54,248 nt of DNA from Deinococcus aquatilis DSM 23025 (GTDB lineage: Bacteria; Deinococcota; Deinococci; Deinococcales; Deinococcaceae): positions 1 through 54,248 of the forward strand of contig NZ_KB899728.1 in NCBI RefSeq assembly GCF_000378445.1, written 5' to 3'. Position 1 is the stretch's first letter, and each line of letters starts with the position of its first letter. The position numbers and the translations under genes were made by a program. The notes under the pieces were generated by a model that ran no database searches, was not told where the DNA came from, and saw only the letters and a program-made list of their open reading frames with translations. This document shows, piece by piece, positions 24,172 through 33,588 of the stretch.

Positions 24172-24428
24172 GCAACTGGTCGGGCCACTGGGATGACGGT
24201 CTCAGGTGCAGCCGAGCGACAGGAGCCTGTCTGTGGCGGGCCATCCAACGCGCCCGTGTGGGATTGTCCTGCCTGCAGGCCGACTTGCCACCGACCTGTC
24301 CAGAAACGAATAGAGAAACAACCGCAACCCTCATACTGGCAGCAGATCACCCCTCCTCTGACCCGACCCTGACAGGGTGCCGCGCCGCGCTGCGTAAAGG
24401 TATGGAGGAGGCGTGTCACCATGCAGCT

Positions 24429-25556
24429 ATGACTGCTCCTGCGCCCACGCCACCAGGCTTCCCAGACGCGCCCAACGACCCTGGTCAACCCAGTCCTGAT
24501 CAACTGCTGCGGGAAGCTCGTGCAGGCCTGGAGCGGCGGGCTTCCCACCTGATGACCGCGCTGGGCCTGCTGGCCGTCCTGTCGGGGTTGGGACTGCTGG
24601 TGGCGGCGTGGCTGGCGAATGTGGGTTGGCAGGCCTTCCAGCGGCTTCTGGCCTTACCCGAAATGCAGACAGAGCTGAATCTGCCCGCAGGCCAGACCCT
24701 GACCGACCTGATTCCGGGCTGGATGCTGCCTGTGGTGGTGGCCCTGAGTCTGGCAGGCACTGCCCTTCAGATCTGGGCCACGTTACGTGCCCGCGCGACC
24801 ATCGGAGCCGTGCGCGACCAGACGCTGAATCCCTCTGCCGACCATGCAGAAGCCCTGATCAAGGCGGCCCGCACGGTGCGCCCCTGGATCACGTTGGGAC
24901 AATGGACACCGCTGATCTGGACCGGGTTTGCCCTGCTGTGGTTTCCCCTGCCCCTGGCGCTGCTGGGCCGCCTTGACCCGGCAACCTCCGGGAACACCGA
25001 ATCAGAACCGTTCCTGACGGCCTTTGCCCTCCTGTCTACCGTGATTCAGAGTCTGCCCGGCATCATCCTGACCTGGCTCATTCTGGCCGCGATTCGCCGC
25101 TGGCTGGACGCCGTGGTGGCCCGCGCTCAGGGCGGTACGGCTCCAGTCACGCCTGTTTCACGCCCCGTAGAAGGCTGGCTGCTGTTCGTACTGATCGTCT
25201 TGATCCTGGGCACGGTCAGCCTGCTTCTCGGCGCGGTGCCCCTGCTGGCGCTGCCTGCCCTGTTCAGCACGCTGATCGCCGACGATCCCAGTCTGTCGGG
25301 CCTCTCTGGCCTGGGCCTGACTCCAGACAATCTGAAGGCGCTTTTTGTGTGGATGGCGGTGCTGCTGGTGTTCAGCGGCCTGATATACGGCCTTCTGACG
25401 GCAATGATGGCCTGGTCGCGGGGGCTGGCTGCCAACGTCGCCACCGTGCTGGACGCGCCGCTGCCCCATTCGCCTGTGATGAATGTCTGGAGTACCACCT
25501 CAGCCGTCCAAGATCCGTGGGCAGGCCCGGTGACAGTGGTTCCGCCCCGCAACTAG
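24429..25556 (+). CDS. Polytopic membrane protein of unknown function
   Basis: 375 residues, about six to seven hydrophobic helices (around 35-60, 95-115, 160-180, 200-230, 260-290, 315-345), Pro-rich N-terminus and a soluble tail. No family recognised. The start is uncertain: a strong GGAGGAGG (24405-24412) serves an ATG at 24420 that opens a three-codon ORF (Met-Gln-Leu) whose TGA overlaps the ATG at 24429 as ATGA, so translation may be coupled. ATG at 24402 is an alternative. Divergent from the GGDEF gene. Confidence 0.8.
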   Translation: MTAPAPTPPGFPDAPNDPGQPSPDQLLREARAGLERRASHLMTALGLLAVLSGLGLLVAAWLANVGWQAFQRLLALPEMQTELNLPAGQTLTDLIPGWMLPVVVALSLAGTALQIWATLRARATIGAVRDQTLNPSADHAEALIKAARTVRPWITLGQWTPLIWTGFALLWFPLPLALLGRLDPATSGNTESEPFLTAFALLSTVIQSLPGIILTWLILAAIRRWLDAVVARAQGGTAPVTPVSRPVEGWLLFVLIVLILGTVSLLLGAVPLLALPALFSTLIADDPSLSGLSGLGLTPDNLKALFVWMAVLLVFSGLIYGLLTAMMAWSRGLAANVATVLDAPLPHSPVMNVWSTTSAVQDPWAGPVTVVPPRN

Positions 25557-25675
25557 AGAGCAGGACTTGTGGGGCGTAGGAAAGGCGTGAGGAGACTGTG
25601 GATCGTGCAGAAGGGCAGAGGCTCAGCGCAGGTCTGGATTCTGTTCCTGCCACCTTTCCACGGTCCACACCCCTA

Positions 25676-26428
25676 TCAGTCCAGCGCGGGCACCGGGTAG
25701 GGCAGCGTCCCTTCGTAGATGGCGCGGCCCACGATGGCTCCGTGAATGCCTTCCTCCTGCAACAGGCGCACATCATCCAGATTTGCCACGCCGCCGCCCA
25801 CGATCAGGGTATTGATCCACAGGCCGCGCACCTGCCGCATCAGGTCGCGGTCCAGGCCGCGCAGCGTGCCGTCGCGGGTCACGTCGGTAAAGATCAGGGT
25901 CTCCAGGCCCGCATCGGCCAACTGGGGGGTCAGGTCGGCCACATTCAGGCCGCTGCCCTGTGCCCAGCCGTGGGTGGCCACTTCCAGCCCGCGTGCATCC
26001 AAGCTGACCACCACCCGTTCAGGGCCGTGGGCGGCGATCAGTTCGGCGACCAGTTCGGGATTCTTGACGGCAGCCGTACCGATCACCACACGCTCCACAC
26101 CTATTTTGATCAGGGCTTCGGCACTGGCACGGTCACGAATGCCGCCGCCGACCTCTACAGGCACGCCCAATTCCTGCGTGATCTGGGCAATCACGGCGCG
26201 GTTTTCGCCCCGGCCCGTGGCAGCGTCCAGATCCACCAGATGTACCAGTCCTGCTCCCAACGTCACCCAGTGCCGCGCCGCATCCAGCGGAGACTCGAAA
26301 TACACGGTTTCGCGGTCAGGGTCGCCCTCGTACAGCCGCACAGCGCGGCCCGACTGAATATCGACGCACGGAATGATCAGGGGGATCAGGCGGGGCGTGG
26401 GGTTGGGGCCAGAAACGGGCGCGGTCAT
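25676..26428 (-). CDS. hisA: Phosphoribosylformimino-AICAR-P isomerase
   Basis: Fourth step of histidine biosynthesis, an Amadori rearrangement of ProFAR to PRFAR. 250 residues, (beta/alpha)8 barrel with the duplicated half-barrel pattern. Catalytic aspartates by analogy with Thermotoga HisA: D23 in [15 protein letters not shown] and D144 in VVSLDARG; phosphate-binding GGGIRD and [10 protein letters not shown]. The ATG at 26428 lies 7 bases after a TATGCT box, so it is probably leaderless; ATG at 26440 is inside that box. No other his genes are near. Confidence 0.95.
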   Translation of the reverse strand: MTAPVSGPNPTPRLIPLIIPCVDIQSGRAVRLYEGDPDRETVYFESPLDAARHWVTLGAGLVHLVDLDAATGRGENRAVIAQITQELGVPVEVGGGIRDRASAEALIKIGVERVVIGTAAVKNPELVAELIAAHGPERVVVSLDARGLEVATHGWAQGSGLNVADLTPQLADAGLETLIFTDVTRDGTLRGLDRDLMRQVRGLWINTLIVGGGVANLDDVRLLQEEGIHGAIVGRAIYEGTLPYPVPALD

Positions 26429-26435
26429 GCGGGCC

Positions 26436-26441
26436 AGCATA
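26436..26441 (-). promoter_or_regulatory. -10 box of leaderless hisA
   Basis: Minus-strand TATGCT, 7 bases before the hisA ATG; no Shine-Dalgarno. Confidence 0.55.
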
Positions 26442-26496
26442 CCGACTCTGCCGCGCCGAAACTCTGCCCCCTGCTGACGCCCTCCCCAAACCGGGC

Positions 26497-26502
26497 TACA
26501 CT
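26497..26502 (+). promoter_or_regulatory. -10 box of the GT4 gene
   Basis: TACACT, 10 bases before the GTG at 26513; leader of only a few bases. Confidence 0.5.
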
Positions 26503-26512
26503 GCCCCCTGAC

Positions 26513-27658
26513 GTGCGAATCGGGATTGTGACTGCCACCTATCAGCCCTCACGCAATGGGGTTGCCACCAGTACGGCGCTGTTTGCCCAGGGCCTGCGCC
26601 AGCGGGGACACGAAGTCAGCGTCTTCGCGCCGCGTCACCCCCTGATGCCGCCGCACGAGCGGGGCGTGTACCGCCTGAATTCCTCCTTTGCCGGGGCGCG
26701 GGCGATGGGCGCTCCTGCCGATTATCCGGTGATGCTGGCTCCGGGGCCGCTGCTCACTTCCCGCCTGCCGCTGCGGGATCTGGATGTGCTGCACACCATG
26801 CATCCCTTTCTGGCCGGACGGCTGGCCCTCAATTGGGCGCGGCTCTCGGGCGCTCCGGTGGTGTTCACGGCCCACACGCAATATGAACAGTACCTGCACT
26901 ACACGCCCATGCCCAGGCGGGTGGGCCGCGCCATTTTGCGCCCGCACGTGGCCGCCTTTGCCCGCCGGGTGGATGCGGTACTGGCACCGGGCCGCGCCAT
27001 GTTGGAGATGCTGCGGGAATACGGTTTCACGGGCGATATCCAGCTCTTTCCCAACCCCGTTGACCTCGCTGCCTTTCAGCAGGCCGAGGGACTGACCTTC
27101 CGGGCCCAGTACCACATTCCGCAGGACGCGCCACTGGCGATGTATCTGGGCCGACTCGCCCCCGAAAAGAATCTGGGCGTGATGCTCCGCGCCTTCGAGC
27201 AGGCCCGTGCCAGCCGTCCCGATCTGCGGTTGTTGGTGGTCGGAGACGGTTCCAGCCGCGAGGAAGCGCAGGCGCTGGCCTCCGACGCTGTGACCTTTAC
27301 TGGGCCAGTGCCCTACACGCAGGTGCCGCAGGCTCTGGCCGCCGCCGACGCCTTTATCACCGCCAGCACCTCTGAAGTGTTGCCCATGAGCATGATTGAG
27401 GCGCTGGCCGCCGGGACGCCCCTGGTGGCCGCCCGCAGCCCCGCTGCCCTTGATCTGGTTGTGGAGGGCATCAACGGCACTGTGCGCGAGCCGACCGCCG
27501 ACGCCCTGGCTGCCGGACTGCTGGAAGTGCTGTACCCGGCCAACTTGCCCAGCTTGCAGGCAGGCGCACGCCACAGCGCCAAGCAATACGACCTGCGGGC
27601 ACGCGCAGAGGCGCTGGAACAGGTGTATCTGCGGGCTATTGCCAAGAAGCGGCGCTGA
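26513..27658 (+). CDS. Glycosyltransferase family 4
   Basis: 381 residues, GT-B fold. N-terminal domain [19 protein letters not shown] (2-20) with the glycine-rich acceptor loop and [19 protein letters not shown]-terminal GT4 nucleotide-sugar domain with [35 protein letters not shown] and the E-x7-E region [21 protein letters not shown]. It resembles the mannosyl/glucosyl-lipid transferases (e.g. of PimB or 1,2-diacylglycerol glucosyltransferase type), but the acceptor cannot be told. Start is GTG at 26513 from the position of the -10 box; upstream in-frame sequence is antisense to hisA. Confidence 0.92.
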   Translation: MRIGIVTATYQPSRNGVATSTALFAQGLRQRGHEVSVFAPRHPLMPPHERGVYRLNSSFAGARAMGAPADYPVMLAPGPLLTSRLPLRDLDVLHTMHPFLAGRLALNWARLSGAPVVFTAHTQYEQYLHYTPMPRRVGRAILRPHVAAFARRVDAVLAPGRAMLEMLREYGFTGDIQLFPNPVDLAAFQQAEGLTFRAQYHIPQDAPLAMYLGRLAPEKNLGVMLRAFEQARASRPDLRLLVVGDGSSREEAQALASDAVTFTGPVPYTQVPQALAAADAFITASTSEVLPMSMIEALAAGTPLVAARSPAALDLVVEGINGTVREPTADALAAGLLEVLYPANLPSLQAGARHSAKQYDLRARAEALEQVYLRAIAKKRR

Positions 27659-27756
27659 GAAGGGTGGTGGGGATGTAGGAAGGGCGTCTAAGGGGCTAGG
27701 GTCTAAGGGCCAACAACAAACCATGCCTCTGATTTCTGTTCCCGCCCATGTACACA

Positions 27757-27791
27757 GCAAAACGGCCCCCGCATCGCTGCTGGGGGCCGTA
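27757..27791 (-). terminator. Terminator of tRNA-Leu
   Basis: On the minus strand a stem ACGGCCCCC/GGGGGCCGT (27762-27770, 27782-27790) is followed by TTTTGC. It could also serve the convergent GT4 gene. Confidence 0.8.
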
Positions 27792-27794
27792 CTG

Positions 27795-27882
<88 letters not shown>

Positions 27883-27924
27883 ATCTTGGTTGCGCCCGCG
27901 CAGGGCGCGTTTCAGGGCTTGTTT

Positions 27925-27953
27925 ACTTTAGCCGCGACTTCCCCAACTGTCAA
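27925..27953 (-). promoter_or_regulatory. Promoter of tRNA-Leu
   Basis: Consensus -35 TTGACA (27948-27953), 17-base spacer, -10 TAAAGT (27925-27930) on the minus strand, about 45 bases before the tRNA. Confidence 0.85.
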
Positions 27954-28042
27954 CAGGCAAGGCCAGAGAATCTAGTTGGGAGGCCAGATGGCCTATGCGC
28001 TGGTAGGGGCGGCCTGTCGGCAGTTTGGCCCACTGGCACGAC

Positions 28043-28079
28043 AAAAAGCCGGGTAAAATCGTCAATGGAGTCTACCCGG
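28043..28079 (-). terminator. Terminator after the small basic protein gene
   Basis: Minus-strand stem CCGGGTA/TACCCGG (28049-28055 and 28072-28079) followed by CTTTTTG, 30 bases beyond the stop of the 67-residue gene. Confidence 0.7.
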
Positions 28080-28108
28080 TGCGTCTCTTTGCCGGAGAGC
28101 CTCTGAGA

Positions 28109-28312
28109 TCAGCGGCGACGTGTGGGCGTTGCGCCAAAACGCTTTCGTGCTTGCGTCAGCAAAAAATCCAGGGTCCGGTCACGTTTGCGGGCCTTGCTGT
28201 ACTTGCTGCGCTGCCCGGTTTTGCTACGCCGAACCATGCTGATAATTTCCAGCACGATAGGGGCGAATACGGCGATTTTTTTCAGGCTGCTGCCAGAGCG
28301 GGAAGTTTTCAT
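28109..28312 (-). CDS. Small basic protein of unknown function
   Basis: 67 residues, strongly basic: a hydrophobic segment (about 11-25, KIAVFAPIVLEIISM) followed by an Arg/Lys-rich tail (VRRSKTGQRSKYSKARKRDRTLDFLL). No family recognised; the arrangement suggests a membrane-associated or nucleic-acid-binding micro-protein. Supported as a gene by its own terminator and by composition that differs from chance ORFs. No clear Shine-Dalgarno. Confidence 0.6.
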   Translation of the reverse strand: MKTSRSGSSLKKIAVFAPIVLEIISMVRRSKTGQRSKYSKARKRDRTLDFLLTQARKRFGATPTRRR

Positions 28313-28376
28313 ACCACCGAGTACGGGAAAGCGAGCGGGAAAGTTGCTGGGAGTGGAATCAAGTTAAGGGCAAGCT

Positions 28377-28408
28377 AAAGGGAGCGTCACGGCGGGCACG
28401 CTCCCTTT
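28377..28408 (-). terminator. Hairpin copy 1, downstream of AT-rich gene 1
   Basis: AAAGGGAGCGT-loop-ACGCTCCCTTT (arms 28377-28387, 28398-28408), 32 bases beyond the stop of the upstream gene. Identical to copy 2 at 28952-28983, so gene and hairpin were duplicated together. Confidence 0.75.
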
Positions 28409-28439
28409 GGATTTGATGTGTTTTAAAACAAACTCGTTT

Positions 28440-28829
28440 CTAACATTTGCTCAAGCGGATTGTATCAATCTTTAGTGTTAAACGAGTGAACTTAATTTCA
28501 ATGAATTTCGGATGGGCTGTAATATATTTGGCTAGGTCATTCTTAATATTGTTCCAGTATATATAGTCACCTAAAACAATTACCTCATTATCGTACAGGG
28601 TCTTTTTATAGTCTGAACATTCGATTATTACATACTGTCTGCCGTCTCCTGAGCTTGCACCGATCCCAATCTCGGAATCCTTCCCGATGATCTCAATACT
28701 TCCCAAGCTCGGGTGATTCAATTGGGTGAGGGTTGTATCTTTACTTTTGTTGCCAGAGAAAAGAAAAGTTAAGAAGAAAAGAGAGGCTACAGAAAGAAAT
28801 GCAAAAGCATGCAATCCTAAATCCTTCAT
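28440..28829 (-). CDS. AT-rich small exported/anchored protein, paralog 1
   Basis: 129 residues from ATG at 28829 (GTG at 28907 gives 155). A hydrophobic N-terminus (LHAFAFLSVASLFFLTFLFS) as signal or anchor, then a small domain ending KNDLAKYITAHPKFIEIKFTRLTLKIDT and RLSKC. No family recognised. Much more AT-rich than surrounding genes, so probably acquired. Its C-terminal half aligns with the broken copy at 28998-29396. Confidence 0.75.
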   Translation of the reverse strand: MKDLGLHAFAFLSVASLFFLTFLFSGNKSKDTTLTQLNHPSLGSIEIIGKDSEIGIGASSGDGRQYVIIECSDYKKTLYDNEVIVLGDYIYWNNIKNDLAKYITAHPKFIEIKFTRLTLKIDTIRLSKC

Positions 28830-28951
28830 TGATTTATAGAATTTATCAGAGGAATTGATGTTGGTTTCCAAGGTTTGAAGTTTCCAGAGTCTAGGTGCCC
28901 TAATCACGCACCTATGACATACCAGAGGGCCGCTCGCTTTGAGGGTAATCC

Positions 28952-28983
28952 AAAGGGAGCGTCACGGCGGGCACGCTCCCTTT
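28952..28983 (-). terminator. Hairpin copy 2, downstream of AT-rich pseudogene
   Basis: The same 32-base hairpin as at 28377-28408 (arms 28952-28962, 28973-28983), 15 bases beyond the restored stop at 28998. Confidence 0.75.
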
Positions 28984-28997
28984 GGGTTTGGTTGGCC

Positions 28998-29396
28998 TCA
29001 AAACAGTGTCCACCAGTGGCATTTCGGTAGCTTGCTTGTATCAATGTCTACGGTCAGATTGGCGAGCTTGGCCCGGATAGAGTTGGGATAGACGGTGATG
29101 TATTTGGTGGAATCATCTTTGATTCGCTGCTAATCTATATTATCAGGCATCGCAGATACTATTTTATCAAGAATGATCTTCCTGCTGTTTTGACATCTAA
29201 TAATCAAGGATTGCTCACTCACTCTTATTTCTGACATACCGCCATCGAAAACGTTTCTGCCTACAAGTGAGAATCTGCCCAGCTCTGGAGTAGAGGTTCT
29301 GAATAGAGTGAAGTTCTGGGGCACTCCACAGGAACTCAACAACACTGTTGTGAGGGCTGAGCCAAAAAATGATCTGATTTGAACGGAGAAAGTCAT
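28998..29396 (-). pseudogene. AT-rich small lipoprotein, paralog 2, interrupted by one amber codon
   Basis: Reading from ATG 29396 gives a lipoprotein-like signal (VLLSSCGVPQN) and stops at TAG 29130-29132 (codon 89). The same frame then continues without shift for 43 more codons to TGA at 28998-29000, coding RIKDDSTKYITVYPNSIRAK then LANLTVDIDTSKLPKC, which aligns with NIKNDLAKYITAHPKF then IEIKFTRLTLKIDT of paralog 1. The amber codon sits where paralog 1 has Trp, so one TGG to TAG change explains it. Either a recent pseudogene, a readthrough, or a sequencing error. Confidence 0.75.
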
Positions 29397-29417
29397 TTTT
29401 TGCCTGAGAGCGGTAGA

Positions 29418-30242
29418 TTACTGCTCGCCGTACACCCTCACCTCTACATCCAGCTTGCCGCGCCCGCCGCCAAAGTAGGTGCCGCGCACGGGAGACACGT
29501 CGCCGTATTCGCGCCCATGTCCGATCTTGATGTGCTTTTCGCCTGCCAAGCAGTTGTTAGTGGGGTCGTAGCCCAGCCAGCCGTATTCGGGAATCAGGCA
29601 CTCGGCCCAGGCGTGGGTGGCTTCTGCGCCCAGCATGTCGCCGCCGCTGTACAGGTAGCCACTGACATAGCGCGACGGAATGCCGAGCTGCCGCGTAATG
29701 CCCAACATGGCGTGCGTGAAGTCCTGACATACGCCGCGCCCGTGCTGGGCAAATTCGGCCAGCGGAGTATTCACGGCGGTGGCCTTGGTGTCGTAGGAAA
29801 ACTGGCGGTTCAGACGGGTGGTGAGATCCATCAGGAAGCTGGGCAGGTCGTCGGTGGGGTTGGGACGGGCCACACCGAACACTTCGGGCCAATCTCCGCT
29901 GGGCACACGGGGGCTGGCGACCAAAAATTCGGTGTTTCTGGCCCTTGCACTGCGCAGCACGCTGAAAGGAGAGGGCGCGGGCATGGTGACGGCGTGCGTG
30001 TCGACGATGGCCTGCGCCTCTATTTTGAGGTAGCGGTGGGGTTCGTGAACATGCACATGGTGCACGATGGCCCCGAAATAGTCTTTGTGAGACGTGATTT
30101 CGGCGTCGGGTTCCACCTGAAGGTGAAAGGAGCGCACGCTCTGGCGCACCTCGCGGGCCGGGTGCAGGCGCACCTGATTGAACGAATCCCAGGCGGGTTC
30201 GGGGTAGTGGTATTCGGTGGTATGCCTTATCTCGCAGCGCAT
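29418..30242 (-). CDS. Transglutaminase-like peptidase
   Basis: 274 residues. N-terminal beta domain (EIRHTTEYHYPEPAWDSFNQVRLHP) of the bacterial transglutaminase N-domain, then the papain-like core with catalytic triad C172 (GRGVCQDFTH), H210 (EATHAWAECL) and D226 (GWLGYDPTNN). Predicted cytoplasmic peptide or isopeptide hydrolase/ligase. Third gene of the ATP-grasp/alpha-E/transglutaminase set common in bacteria and thought to make and trim a peptide tag. Start chosen at 30242 (MRCEIRHT); ATG/GTG at 30272 is possible. 274 bases separate it from the alpha-E gene, in which I see nothing else. Confidence 0.92.
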   Translation of the reverse strand: MRCEIRHTTEYHYPEPAWDSFNQVRLHPAREVRQSVRSFHLQVEPDAEITSHKDYFGAIVHHVHVHEPHRYLKIEAQAIVDTHAVTMPAPSPFSVLRSARARNTEFLVASPRVPSGDWPEVFGVARPNPTDDLPSFLMDLTTRLNRQFSYDTKATAVNTPLAEFAQHGRGVCQDFTHAMLGITRQLGIPSRYVSGYLYSGGDMLGAEATHAWAECLIPEYGWLGYDPTNNCLAGEKHIKIGHGREYGDVSPVRGTYFGGGRGKLDVEVRVYGEQ

Positions 30243-30516
30243 GGTTCTGGCCTCATCCTCATTCCGCACCAACTGCCGGGCCGTACATGAGGGCGGCGCG
30301 GGGGAATGTTCGGGCGGCAGTCTGACACGCGGCCCCGCACCGCAATGTTACGTAGAGCAGACGACCCGCCTAGGCAACAGGCTCCCGCTGCCGCCGATGT
30401 CGTCTGACACAGGCGGGGGCGCAGCGAGGGCGGCCATTTGGGGGGATGCTGCAAAAGGGGTGACTTTGCCGGAATGGTGACCCTCATGTTGCTTGCCGCC
30501 TGTGCATTCTCGTGGG

Positions 30517-31470
30517 TCATTCTTGCTGGAAGTACGCTGCATTGATGGCGGCGCCCACCCGGTTAAAGTCGCCCAGCAACTCTTCCAGAGAGGGATTGTC
30601 TTCATCCAGAATGTCGGCCACGCGGGCATATTGCAGCCTCGCCACCAGCCAACGAGACAGACGCGGAATTTCGGGATGTGCGCCGGGGTGGTGGCGTTCA
30701 ATTTGCATCAGTGCTGCTTCCAGATTCTCGGCGCTGTAGCGGACGCTGCGCGGGAAAAACTCGTCGAGCAGCAGGAAGTCTCCGATGGTCTGGGGGTCTA
30801 TACCGCTGTGGATGCGCTTGCGGTAGGCCTCATACGCGCTGGCTCCCTTCAGCACACTCACCCAGCGCTGATCCTGCATGGCCCGCTGGCCGGGGTCTTC
30901 GACCGGGCGGGCATCGATGCCCCGGTAACGGCTCTGCAGCACGCGCAGGGTGTTGTCTCCGCGTTCCAGCATCTGTCCTGCCCGCATAAACGACCAGCCC
31001 TCATCACGCGGCAGGGTGGCAAAGGCGATCCCAAAGAAAAACTGACTGGCATCGCGGGCGGCGGCGCAGTATTCAAACAGGCCGTCGCGGTCAAGCACCG
31101 ATTCGTTTTCAAAGCAGAGGTTCAGGTAGGTGCGGTTCAGGGCTTCCCACATCTCCGAGGGAATCCGGTCACGCAGACCACGCGCATTTTCGCGGGCGCG
31201 GGCCACGCTAGTGGCAATGCTGGCCGGATTATCGCGGTCGAAGGCCAGCCACGCGCTGATGCTGCGGGCATCCACGCGGCCATATTTGGCCCGCAGATCG
31301 GCGTCGCCGCCCGTCAGTTCCAGCAGGGGCATCCAGTATTCGCGGGCGCGGCCTGCCATTTCCAGCGTGGCGTAGTAGTTGACGTTCAGAAGCCGGGCCG
31401 TATTCTCGGCGCGTTCCACGTAGCGCCCGATCCAGAACAGGTTCTCGGCCAAACGAGAGAGCAGCAGCAT
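30517..31470 (-). CDS. Alpha-E (DUF403) domain protein
   Basis: 317 residues, all-helical alpha-E domain with the characteristic start [28 protein letters not shown]. Genomically linked to the circularly permuted ATP-grasp ligase; role unknown, possibly a substrate or regulatory partner. Its ATG overlaps the ATP-grasp stop codon by one base (TGATG), so the two are coupled. Confidence 0.93.
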   Translation of the reverse strand: MLLLSRLAENLFWIGRYVERAENTARLLNVNYYATLEMAGRAREYWMPLLELTGGDADLRAKYGRVDARSISAWLAFDRDNPASIATSVARARENARGLRDRIPSEMWEALNRTYLNLCFENESVLDRDGLFEYCAAARDASQFFFGIAFATLPRDEGWSFMRAGQMLERGDNTLRVLQSRYRGIDARPVEDPGQRAMQDQRWVSVLKGASAYEAYRKRIHSGIDPQTIGDFLLLDEFFPRSVRYSAENLEAALMQIERHHPGAHPEIPRLSRWLVARLQYARVADILDEDNPSLEELLGDFNRVGAAINAAYFQQE

Positions 31471-33341
31471 CAGCGTTCCCCTTCTTTGGTCTGGGCTTCA
31501 TTCTGGTTCAGCTCGTCGCCGTCCAGTTGGTCTTTTTCCAGCTCCTGCTGATACGAATGACGCTCCGGCGATTGAGGTTCGGGCGGTGGCAGGGTGCCCT
31601 CAGAAGTCTGTGTCTGAGATTGCCCCTGGTGCTGACTCTGCCCATACGCCTCGATCTGGGCGTCTTCGGCGGCACGCACGCGGGCCTGACTGAAACTGGG
31701 CTGAGATTGACTCTGGCTCTGGCCCTGTGCCTGCCCCAATCCCTGTGCCTGGCCCTGGACTTGCCCCTGCGATTGACTCTGAGACTGGCTCTGGCCGCCG
31801 CCCACCGGAACCGCGCCGAACCCGCCCTGAAACTGGCTCTGGGCCTGATTCTGTGCATTCTGGCCGTCGCCGTGCATGATCTGACTCATGCCCTGCGGGG
31901 TGGCGGGGCCGTCGTGATCCAGCACCCACGTATCCTTGCTGCCGCCGCCCTGAGAACTGTTGACCACCAGACTGCCGCGCCGCAGGGCCACACGGGTCAG
32001 GCCGCCGGGTACGATGGTCACGTCTTTGGTGCCGTACAGCACGTAGGGGCGCAGATCGATGTGAGCGCCCTCGAACTGGCTGGCGTCCGGGTAGAAGGTG
32101 GGATGGCGGCTGAGGCCCACCACTGGCTGGGCAATAAACTCACGCGGCTCCAGGCGCACCTTGACCAGATAGGCGTCGATCTCGTCGCGGGTGGCGTAGG
32201 GGCCGATCAGCATGCCGTAGCCGCCCGCCTCGCCCACGGCCTTGAAGACCAGATCTCCGGCGTTGGCAAGCATGTATTCCAGATGGTCGGCATTCCAGCC
32301 GAGGTACGTGGGCACGTTGTTCAGCAGCGGCGTTTCGTTGAGGTAATAACGGATCATGTCGGGCACGTAAGCGTAGACGGCCTTGTCGTCGGCCACGCCG
32401 GTGCCGATGGCATTGGCAATCGCCACGCGGCCCTGACGGTACACCTCCACCAGTCCGGCCACTCCCAGAGAACTGTCGCGGCGGAAGGCCAGCGGATCAA
32501 GGAAATCGTCGTCGATGCGGCGGTAGATCACGTCTACCTGTTTGCGCCCGCCTGTGGAGCGCATCCAGACCCGGCCCGCATCGACAAACAGGTCGCGGCC
32601 TTCGACCAGTTCCACGCCCATCTGCTGGGCAAGGTAGGCGTGCTCGAAGTAGGCGCTGTTGTACATGCCGGGGGTCAGCACCACGACTGTGCCGTTGTCT
32701 CGGGGACTGACCGACTGCAAGACCTCCAGCAGCGCGGTGGCGTAGTGCTGCACGGGCCGCACGCCCTGCGCCTCGAACATGCCGGGATAGATCCGGGTCA
32801 TGGCCTGACGGTTGGCAAGCAGATAGGACACGCCGCTGGGCGAGCGCAGATTGTCTTCCAGAACCAGATATTCGCCCTGCTCGTTGCGGATCAGGTCGGT
32901 GCCGACGATGTGGGTATAAATGCCCTGCGGCACCTGCACCCCGTGGACCTCACGCCGAAAATGGGCCGAGGTGTAGACCAGTTCGGCAGGCATGACGCCG
33001 TCGCCCAGAATCTGCGCGTCGCTGTAGATGTCGCGCAAAAAGGCATTCAGCGCCTTCACGCGCTGGGTCAGGCCCGCTTCCACATGCGACCATTCACTGG
33101 CCGGAATGATGCGGGGTACGGGGTCAAAGGGAAAGGTGCGCTCGGTGCCCTGAGAATCACCGTATACGGTAAAGGTAATGCCCTGATTGCGAAACGCCAG
33201 ATCCAGCAGGCGGTGACGCCGCTCGAACTCGGCCACCCCCAGATCACTGATGTACTCCTCGACGCCCTGATAGTGCGGGCGAACCTGTCCATCTGGCGTG
33301 AACATCTCGTCAAAGAACCTGTCTCCTGGCTCGTACTTCAT
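31470..33341 (-). CDS. Circularly permuted ATP-grasp ligase with Q/S-rich tail
   Basis: 623 residues. Core of about 480 residues in the DUF404/DUF407 type ([16 protein letters not shown] at the start, [31 protein letters not shown] [48 protein letters not shown]). Predicted ATP-dependent peptide-bond ligase. From about 490 to 580 a low-complexity tail rich in Gln and Ser (repeats of SQ and GQ) is added, then an acidic end ([16 protein letters not shown]). The tail is not part of the family core. ATG follows AGGAGG. First gene of the cluster. Confidence 0.93.
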   Translation of the reverse strand: MKYEPGDRFFDEMFTPDGQVRPHYQGVEEYISDLGVAEFERRHRLLDLAFRNQGITFTVYGDSQGTERTFPFDPVPRIIPASEWSHVEAGLTQRVKALNAFLRDIYSDAQILGDGVMPAELVYTSAHFRREVHGVQVPQGIYTHIVGTDLIRNEQGEYLVLEDNLRSPSGVSYLLANRQAMTRIYPGMFEAQGVRPVQHYATALLEVLQSVSPRDNGTVVVLTPGMYNSAYFEHAYLAQQMGVELVEGRDLFVDAGRVWMRSTGGRKQVDVIYRRIDDDFLDPLAFRRDSSLGVAGLVEVYRQGRVAIANAIGTGVADDKAVYAYVPDMIRYYLNETPLLNNVPTYLGWNADHLEYMLANAGDLVFKAVGEAGGYGMLIGPYATRDEIDAYLVKVRLEPREFIAQPVVGLSRHPTFYPDASQFEGAHIDLRPYVLYGTKDVTIVPGGLTRVALRRGSLVVNSSQGGGSKDTWVLDHDGPATPQGMSQIMHGDGQNAQNQAQSQFQGGFGAVPVGGGQSQSQSQSQGQVQGQAQGLGQAQGQSQSQSQPSFSQARVRAAEDAQIEAYGQSQHQGQSQTQTSEGTLPPPEPQSPERHSYQQELEKDQLDGDELNQNEAQTKEGER

Positions 33342-33552
33342 GTCCCCGCCTCCTCTAGTGAGGTTTCCCTCGCTGTGACTAGATGCCCCAAGATAGCGGA
33401 CGAAAAAAAATACAGCACTCGGCAGTCAGACAAGCGGCAGACAAAGGACGTCTGGAGAGGGCTGCACGGCGCAGGTTTCTCTGCTGTAGAGCAGATATTT
33501 CCGGTTCTGGATGGGCTGAATCGGCAGAGGTTGCCCGGCGTTGGAAACTTGC

Positions 33553-33581
33553 TTGATGCCCGGTCAGTTGAACTGTATGCT
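33553..33581 (+). promoter_or_regulatory. Promoter of the 61-residue membrane protein gene
   Basis: -35 TTGATG (33553-33558), 17-base spacer, -10 TATGCT (33576-33581), then 7 bases to GTG: a textbook leaderless arrangement. Confidence 0.7.
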
Positions 33582-33588
33582 GCTGGAT

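Noticed and set aside
25598..26512. N-terminal 305 codons extending the GT4 gene upstream
   Set aside because: It is antisense to hisA; the glycosyltransferase fold begins at 26513 directly after a -10 box.
28025..28378. 117-codon plus-strand frame over the 67-residue gene
   Set aside because: Runs through two hairpins and a terminator; the minus-strand gene is better supported.
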